Below, in pieces: positions 57,501 through 60,000 of a stretch of 60,000 nucleotides of DNA. Within the stretch, counting starts at the first letter, position 1. Each line of letters opens with the position of its first letter. The stretch lies in the NCBI RefSeq assembly GCF_910592395.1, contig NC_088316.1, positions 13,022,001 through 13,082,000 of the forward strand, in the 5' to 3' direction. Under the pieces are notes generated by a model that made no database searches, was not told the origin of the DNA, and worked only from the letters and a program-made list of their open reading frames with translations. The DNA is from Lineus longissimus (lineage: Eukaryota > Nemertea > Pilidiophora > Heteronemertea > Lineidae). A program made the translations under genes and the position numbers.

Positions 57501-59873
57501 GGTAGGCCGAGGGGCAGGGGGCGTCGTCATCACTACAGTTCTGAGAAGAGGAAAAAGATGATAAATGAAAATGTAGTCGTTTCATAACATGTCCTGCACA
57601 GGGTTTCCCCAAAATAAGGTTTGCTGCAGGTGCCTTTTTAAAAGCTTACTTTAAATCGCCTTGCTGGTTTGTCAATGCCTAAGCTTTTTACTTTAAAGGG
57701 ACAATAAAGACAGCAGCTAGGCAGGCAAGATAAAGTTACACAAAGCCGCCAATAGGAGTCTCTCACATCTCACAGTAGGTCGAAACAATTCACGCTTGTA
57801 TGTACGAGGAATATATTTAGTGCTGAGTCTGACATGACCAAGGGCCCTTACTGTGTATACTAGTCACTTGAAGATGGCCAAATCAGCCCCTCTCCTCCTG
57901 CCTATAGTCCCCCTTTAGAGAAGAGAAGGTACCAGTACTAACCTTGATTAGATGCGCATGGACATCGTGTAACGTCAACGAAACAAACACTTGAAACGGC
58001 CTGTAATGGCGAGGATCAAACGGTTTCGAAGAATCAGGATGTATCGACTCGGACTTATTATCCAGAATTGGCGAATCGTAAAAGTCTGTGAACTTCTGAT
58101 GTTGGCCGAAGTAGTTCTCCTTGACGTGTAAGAAATTTTTCAATACAGTCCCGTATCCTATCAGAGTTGACGGGCCGATTTCGATCTCGACTTGAATGGT
58201 ATCCGGCGCCATGTACGTCGGATCGAAGTTTTCTGGGATGTCGTTGAGCAGTGGGCGATCCTTCATGATACGCAAGGGAATCAGTAGTTCGTCTTCTTTC
58301 TCCGGTGTGTCCATGGCCTCGTTATCCTGATAGGTACCCCTCGCATACTGCCCGGGGTCGTCCACTATCGGTGTGGGGTGGTACGTGTAACTGATACTGA
58401 TGGCCGCAATTGTTGTTGTCCAACAGTCTACCCAACCCTGACTGGAAAATAAATACATGAAGACTCTGTGTTAGATTTGTCATCAGATGAAATGACCAAC
58501 AAAATGCTGCAATACATGAGGGGCTGTTTATTTCTACAGCGGTCAGAGTGAACTCTGTACCCTCCCCCTTGTATTCTGTAAGGTTGCCAGGACCATCGAC
58601 AGAGGAGAGTATCTCAGTGACTGGACTGACCCTTGGGGGGAGAACTTTCTGATGATGATTTTCGCAGGTGTTGCAAGGCCGATTCGGACATGGCTGACAA
58701 ATTTCAGGCTGGCCCTATGGTTACATTCCATTCTAGTCAACTGTTACTTGCAGCTAAAGCTTATTGAACCTGTCTGAAGTAGGTCCCACTGAAAACCAAT
58801 TTAGTACAAAAAAATATCTTCCGCCCCACTTGTCCGTTAATGCAAGAATCAATTCGTTTCTTGTACCCCCCCCCTCCTCAAGGGTAGTTAAGCTATCACC
58901 ACTAATCTTTGCCGATGCTTGAGTAGTATTTATTTTTCCTTTAGTGAAAATTTGGCAAAGCTGGAAAGAATAAGGATGCTAATGTGTCGATGTCTTGTCG
59001 AACATACAGCCTTACCCAGTAAAATTAGTTCGGTTACTTTATATGACGGTGATAACTGATATATTGTTGATGGTGATGTCTTGACGAAAGAAAAAGTAGC
59101 ATTGGTGAAAAAAGGGTGATGCTTGAGCCTTAAGATGTCGTTATAGGGTGATAAGGTGTCGTACCCTTGAGGAGGGGGGGGTACAAGACACGAATTGATA
59201 CTTGCATAAGACATCTGACAATTTGAATACGACTACAACTAACGTACCTCCTTGTTGTTATGTTCCTGAACTTTTTCTCGTTCGTGCCAAACGTCTTATC
59301 AAGCAGCTCGCCGTCCCTGTCAGTAATTTTCATGTTCTCCGACATGGCTATGATGATGTGGCGACTAGTGTTATTCTCGGGCAGGAAGATGCGCAAATCG
59401 ACGCATTCGCCCTGTCAATCAGACGACGAATATTGAAACAAACAAGGAGATCAGTGACAGACTGTTGACAAAAATCGTAGAAATTTCACACAGATTTTTA
59501 ATTTGGCCTTTCTTTGATCAGTGACTGCAGCACTACATGTAGATAGACAGGAAACTTTGCGCAAAAAAGTTTCTTTTTGCATACAACACTTGATAAAACC
59601 ATCATACTCTACAGGGTGGCCTGGATTATTTTCTCTCACACAACGGATACACAATAGAATTCTACTGTGCAAGGGAAAATAATTCTGGGCCACCCTGTAG
59701 TGACAGTCAGCGCCGGCTGAAGTGACGCAGGTGGGCCGCCCGAGTAACGACTAAATGAGCTCAAAGAAAGCTTACCCTGATAAAGAACTTGACTGGGACT
59801 GTCGCTGGCAGGAAGTCAGTGAACGGCAGTGAGAAAGAGAGGTCAAACATTTCACCACAGAAGGCAATGTGAG
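17670..59873 (-). CDS. BLTP1: BLTP1 orthologue (KIAA1109/tweek/LPD-3), bridge-like lipid transfer protein, 5' partial
   Basis: BLTP1 is a giant rod-like protein of the VPS13/RBG superfamily. It forms a hydrophobic groove between the ER and other membranes and moves bulk phospholipid. The fly orthologue tweek acts in synaptic vesicle recycling; human loss causes Alkuraya-Kucinskas syndrome. Fifty exons on minus join with GT-AG borders and matching phases, without an internal stop, into about 4,550 codons; human BLTP1 is 5,005 residues. Identification rests on conserved strings, for example KTFGTNEKKFRNIT, IPYKFCQHA, SRYNKNTTFSKALQEDPSC, VEEVISFSALENIRDLTC, AFPKAWYRRSLARRLFLG and the C-terminal VDYILQKLGFSHARTTIP. 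The window lacks the start codon and the N-terminal anchor. The stop is at 17,670. The exon blocks are given separately. Confidence 0.96.
18593..18952. mobile_element. TTAA-flanked MITE in a BLTP1 intron
   Basis: The 360-bp insert runs from TTAAAGGGTAAC to GTATCACTTTAA, so TTAA stands at both ends with short imperfect inverted termini. It contains TGACGTCAC. It resembles 57,050-57,392 in size and ends. A TTAA duplication suits piggyBac or Kolobok types. Its right end is 13 bp from the donor of exon 47. Confidence 0.45.
20706..20942. mobile_element. Hairpin-ended repeat, short divergent relative of 44,208-45,395
   Basis: It shares TTGGCCCCCTGGTGGCCAA, TAGCCCTAGCGGTTAAGAAACGTGCC and a GACGACGG tract with the larger copies, but ends in a different hairpin, TAGACTCAT-cggtaca-ATGAGTCTA (about 20,908-20,935). 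It lies in the intron next to exon 44. Confidence 0.65.
21696..21757 (-). pseudogene. Partial duplicate of BLTP1 exon 43 in the adjacent intron
   Basis: GACCATCATGATG...CATGTAGTCTAACTTTGAC...CTTGACAC repeats 21,541-21,602, inside exon 43, at an offset of 155 bp with a few changes. It lies in the intron upstream of the exon on the coding strand. No convincing splice borders were found, so it is scored as an exon fragment rather than a used exon. Confidence 0.75.
23469..25663. other. BLTP1 intron 39/40, 2.2 kb
   Basis: It holds three pogo-like MITE pieces near 25,011-25,482. The rest is AT-rich sequence without recognised coding or RNA features. Confidence 0.6.
25011..25482. mobile_element. 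Cluster of three pogo-like MITEs
   Basis: A fragment (25,011-25,093) is followed by two near-complete copies (25,111-25,274 and 25,315-25,482). The complete copies have the ends TACAGTAGAACCTCTCTATT and GAGGTTC(C/T)ACTGTA, so a TA target duplication is plausible. Confidence 0.7.
25664..33644 (-). CDS. BLTP1: BLTP1 exons 29-39 (late part)
   Basis: Exons: 33,644-33,561; 32,568-32,419; 30,157-29,966; 29,568-29,352; 29,081-28,869; 28,683-28,465; 27,776-27,671; 27,492-27,223; 26,864-26,652; 26,322-26,125; 25,810-25,664. Exons 29 and 30 were fixed by phase: 28, 29, 30 and 31 all meet in phase 2, giving SKRRAAAIYRKRSISHQE and then SCDEEVEYELYHGPH. Exon 32 has a Gly/Ser linker (GGSGGSGSGSG). Exon 34 ends KKANLYAWLSLQKLPE and exon 35 has MIISPALLDFLEQALEPV. 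Exons 36-39 begin the conserved C-terminal region, with PVSKVECLLRLPSLDLVF, SGCLAD-type VTGCLADFSLYIFHPYGG and the strongly conserved FPKAWYRRSLARRLFLG. Exon 36 has a weaker donor (A|GTTAGT). Confidence 0.9.
26926..27108. mobile_element. pogo-like MITE, diverged
   Basis: TACAGCAGAACTTCTACAGA...GACACTCTC at the left and GTCCGCTGAGGGTGGTTCCGG at the right match the family. It lies in the intron between exons 36 and 37. Confidence 0.55.
27940..28437. repeat. ~150-155-bp tandem array in a BLTP1 intron
   Basis: Three full units and one partial unit share ACATGAATCAAGATGAGA, GGACCAGAGTCGGTCAGACG, then CTGGAACCCTTTGAAATG. Units start near 28,000, 28,150 and 28,304. CACGTG is kept at 27,982, 28,037 and 28,341 and lost in the third unit. 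Confidence 0.85.
29629..29804. mobile_element. pogo-like MITE
   Basis: CAGTAGAATCTCTCTAGTAA...GGGAGGTCCTACTGTA, in the intron between exons 31 and 32. Confidence 0.65.
30158..32418. other. BLTP1 intron 30/31, 2.3 kb
   Basis: Exons 30 and 31 join directly in phase 2, so no coding exon is required here. A small inverted pair, AAACCATAGCTAGT (31,290-31,303) and ACTAGCTATGGTTT (31,353-31,366), could fold. No other feature was recognised. Confidence 0.6.
34169..34605. mobile_element. Foldback/MITE element with a 26-bp perfect palindrome
   Basis: The ends CTAAAGTCGTACTTCCACCT and AGGTGGAACTACGACTTTAG are inverted with one mismatch over about 24 bp. Inside are further inverted words (GATAGGTGGAA, ACACGG) and a perfect palindrome at 34,260-34,285 centred on ATCGAGCTCGAT. 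No coding capacity and no clear target duplication were seen. Confidence 0.6.
35225..35420. repeat. ~60-65-bp tandem array, 3 units
   Basis: TAAAATTGTACCTCATTCAT followed by ATCTTACATTATGCAT(A/C)GAGC and CAGGGTTACGGGTTGTGT recurs about three times. Confidence 0.7.
37149..45732 (-). CDS. BLTP1: BLTP1 exons 16-28 (middle to late part)
   Basis: Exons: 45,732-45,549; 44,200-43,859; 43,357-43,232; 42,868-42,748; 42,087-41,936; 41,466-41,296; 41,036-40,869; 40,423-40,297; 39,510-39,355; 39,211-39,024; 38,323-38,181; 37,839-37,716; 37,264-37,149. Conserved segments include VNFKGCLQGLGIEASLLPSL (16), FVVEFAKHTLSFESKIS (17), LARPII-type LITLTRPIIFVQPHAFDKAV (21), LFLQVTVDDLGICLPL (22), CLRFAHDFETSWDDWKP (24) and NAKWILNILWQMKGLDVHLD (25). 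Exons 26-28 encode a charged helical stretch (ETKKLRDLEAAVFQDFRRDV) ahead of a basic linker. Introns here hold 31-, 62-, 85- and 89-bp tandem arrays and tRNA-like sequences. Confidence 0.93.
38690..38945. repeat. 62-bp tandem array, ~4 units
   Basis: GTGATCCCCTGCTTCCAAAG, then AAAGTCAACAGCTGTTGAAC, then AGCGCACAAGCACCAAGTGT repeats nearly without change, in the intron between exons 25 and 26. The low divergence suggests recent expansion. Confidence 0.9.
39760..40115. repeat. 31-bp minisatellite, ~11 units
   Basis: The unit CTAGCAGACGTCGTTATCAC plus ATCAACTGTAA repeats about 11 times with rare changes, in the intron between exons 23 and 24. Confidence 0.92.
40197..40272 (-). repeat. tRNA-like sequence (SINE head or tRNA pseudogene)
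   Basis: On minus, GAGGTGGCAATGCTCGTTGG...GTGTGGGTTCAAACCCGGCCTC has a pol III B-box-like GGTTCAAACC, a 4-bp GAGG/CCTC acceptor pairing and a T arm. The anticodon arm is irregular, so a working tRNA is unlikely. Confidence 0.45.
41203..41275 (-). repeat. tRNA-like sequence (SINE head or tRNA pseudogene)
   Basis: On minus, GAGCTACGGTGGTGTAGTTT...GGTTCGATCCCCACTCTC carries an exact B box (GGTTCGATCC) and the ATGAC/GTCAT stem at the anticodon position. The acceptor stem is poor. Confidence 0.45.
42096..42604. repeat. 85-bp tandem array, 6 units, next to exon 20
   Basis: The unit contains AGAGATAGTAATTATTATAG, GCATGGGCCACCTAAAAAAG, CTGTAACTTCCAAGTGTCTT and CAGAACTACAGTTGTCACAT. It begins about 9 bp from the first base of exon 20 (42,087), so it lies against the acceptor region. 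Confidence 0.92.
43359..43720. repeat. 89-bp tandem array, 4 units, overlapping the exon 18 acceptor
   Basis: TGCAAGAGTAATGATAGGTC, AGGCTTACGAAATATTCTAC and ACCTGACCTACAACTAGTTA recur at 43,359, 43,454, 43,543 and 43,632. Each unit has AGGTCAGG...CCTGACCT arms. The first unit supplies the exon 18 acceptor (CTCTTGCAG on minus). Confidence 0.92.
44208..45395. mobile_element. Hairpin-ended tandem-structured repeat, copy 1
   Basis: This 1,188-bp element matches 50,471-51,607 almost base for base. It begins AATGAAATGGCCAGGGCCATT (short hairpin), carries about three internal units of ~300 bp (each with TTTGACCTCTGTGACCTTGA, TTGGCCCCCT and AAGAAACGTGCC), then an (ACG)n tract, then GACGCCACGGTATGGGATAA and an 11-bp perfect stem, AGCTCACCTCT-gcta-AGAGGTGAGCT. 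No ORF of transposon type is present, so it is non-autonomous. A Helitron/Helentron-type origin is possible but unproven. The left end lies 8 bp from exon 17. Confidence 0.8.
45241..45340. repeat. (ACG)n microsatellite, ~30 units
   Basis: An almost pure ACG run within copy 1 of the hairpin-ended repeat, 17 triplets longer than in copy 2. Confidence 0.95.
45850..46095. repeat. Possible SINE remnant
   Basis: CAGAGCAAGGCACTCAATCC...CTTGCTTC...GGAGCAAATGGGTACCCAAC resembles a core word of SINEs found in many marine invertebrates. Both borders are unclear. Confidence 0.35.
46130..53855 (-). CDS. BLTP1: BLTP1 exons 7-15 (middle part)
   Basis: Exons: 53,855-53,653; 53,260-53,096; 52,569-52,347; 51,924-51,770; 50,377-49,896; 49,699-49,519; 49,174-46,978; 46,768-46,525; 46,342-46,130. 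Exon 7 carries VNLKGSVDILVSPLLLESMQ. Exon 8 is a charged, probable coiled-coil linker (KKEKLLLEEQQQANAREK). Exon 9 is strongly conserved (INICVLQASIVEEVISFSAL). Exon 10 has HIKRIHAQLRRM and ends AIPEHRSK. Exon 13 is 2,197 bp and mixes conserved beta segments with disordered serine-rich stretches. Exon 15 contains NVNIPQHPVVLHGMMTRSSK. Exon 7's donor and the intron after it lie in a minisatellite, and a 1.1-kb repeat copy sits between exons 10 and 11. Confidence 0.93.
49800..49866 (-). repeat. tRNA-like sequence (SINE head or tRNA pseudogene)
   Basis: On minus, AGCTTAGTGAAAGAGCAGTG...TAGTTCGAATCCCAGTC contains a D-arm-like segment and a B box GTTCGAATCCC, in the intron between exons 11 and 12. 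The T stem is imperfect. Confidence 0.45.
50471..51607. mobile_element. Hairpin-ended tandem-structured repeat, copy 2
   Basis: Same orientation and near-identical sequence as 44,208-45,395. The 51-bp length difference equals 17 ACG triplets. It lies between exons 10 and 11 of BLTP1. Confidence 0.8.
53444..53652. repeat. 26-bp minisatellite, 8 units, covering the exon 7 donor
   Basis: AGTAGGGCAGGGTTGAAGTA plus ATTTAC repeats eight times. The last GTAATTTAC is also the exon 7 donor (CAG|GTAAATTAC on minus). Confidence 0.93.
54078..59873 (-). CDS. BLTP1: BLTP1 exons 1-6 in window (N-terminal part)
   Basis: Exons: 59,873-59,776; 59,411-59,248; 58,441-57,943; 57,540-57,403; 56,792-56,616; 56,277-54,078. 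The first starts after TTTCCAG with one codon base in an exon beyond the window. Exons 1-5 carry the conserved N-terminal groove segments (FCGEMFDLSFSLPFTDFLPA, then LPENNTSRHIIIAMSENMKI, then GWVDCWTTTIAAISISYTYH, then YRPFQVFVSLTLHDVHAHL). Exon 6 is 2,200 bp. It opens with SDITKFAETFIFLVDDVENE and a cysteine cluster (CGCLGGCRFFGNN), then changes to several hundred residues rich in Ser, Thr and acidic residues. Such inserts are usual in disordered loops hanging off the rod. The alternating beta pattern fits RBG repeats, but I cannot place repeat borders. Confidence 0.93.
57050..57392. mobile_element. TTAA-flanked MITE in a BLTP1 intron
   Basis: The 343-bp insert runs TTAAAGGGAACTAGAACCGCC to GGCGGTTTCAGTTCCCTTTAA, with about 17 bp of inverted terminus after TTAA. 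No coding capacity. A piggyBac or Kolobok origin is plausible. Its right end is 10 bp from the exon 4 donor. Confidence 0.7.
58841..59206. mobile_element. MITE with 43-bp terminal inverted repeats and TAA duplication
   Basis: The left end (58,841-58,884, TGCAAGAATCAATTCGTTTC...CCTCCTCAAGGG) is inverted at 59,164-59,206 with two substitutions and one C-run difference. TAA stands directly outside both ends (58,838-58,840 and 59,207-59,209). A 3-bp TAA duplication is the habit of PIF/Harbinger-type elements. No coding capacity. Confidence 0.75.
59610..59699. mobile_element. Short Tc1/mariner-like MITE
   Basis: TACAGGGTGGCCTGGATTATTTTC is inverted as GAAAATAATTCTGGGCCACCCTGTA, giving a 90-bp near-palindrome bounded by TA. 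The end TACAGGGTG is typical of mariner-type elements. Confidence 0.7.
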
Positions 59874-60000
59874 CTGGAAACAGAAGAAAATAGACATAAA
59901 GAGGGCGTACCAAAGAGTGTCGATCATAGCTGTAGGAAATTTGGGACATTCGGCCATATTGAATTTTTAGCTGTGCTGGCTCCAGAAAGGAAACTGGTCC

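Overview
The window is animal nuclear DNA with long introns, GT-AG splicing, many small DNA transposons and intronic minisatellites. The conserved gene and the repeat types suggest a marine invertebrate, perhaps a lophotrochozoan (mollusc, brachiopod or annelid grade). That lineage guess is inference; the sequence alone does not fix the phylum.

The right 42 kb (about 17,670-59,873, minus strand) is one giant gene, the orthologue of BLTP1 (KIAA1109, fly tweek, worm lpd-3). This is a bridge-like lipid transfer protein. I could chain 50 coding exons in the window, all with GT-AG borders and matching phases. Together they give about 4,550 codons, from the middle of the N-terminal region to the stop. 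The first few hundred residues, including the expected membrane anchor, lie beyond 60,000. Two exons are very large (about 2.2 kb each) and rich in serine. The introns carry pogo-like MITEs, TTAA-flanked MITEs, tRNA-like sequences, minisatellites, and two near-identical copies of a 1.1-1.2 kb hairpin-ended repeat containing (ACG)n.

The left 17 kb is accessory. Two blocks of a diverged satellite of about 112 bp (about 1,255-2,872 and 12,500-14,940) lie in opposite orientation. A complete PIF/Harbinger transposon (2,873-6,736) sits inside the first block. It carries a Myb/SANT-like gene on plus and a two-exon DDE transposase on minus, arranged convergently. Next come a 5'-truncated non-LTR retrotransposon tail (about 7,655-8,149) and a foldback DNA element (about 8,943-9,840). 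Between 9,591 and 11,788 on minus there is a four-exon gene model that I do not recognise. All its junctions are phase 0, it has TATA and CRE-like promoter motifs upstream, and its last exon runs into the foldback element. The first 60 bases may be the C-terminal end of another plus-strand gene.

The most interesting items are the unrecognised four-exon gene with a transposon-derived C-terminus, the duplicated exon inside the Harbinger DNA-binding gene, the repeat arrays and transposon ends that abut BLTP1 splice sites, and the hairpin-ended repeat family that keeps its terminal hairpin while changing its sequence.
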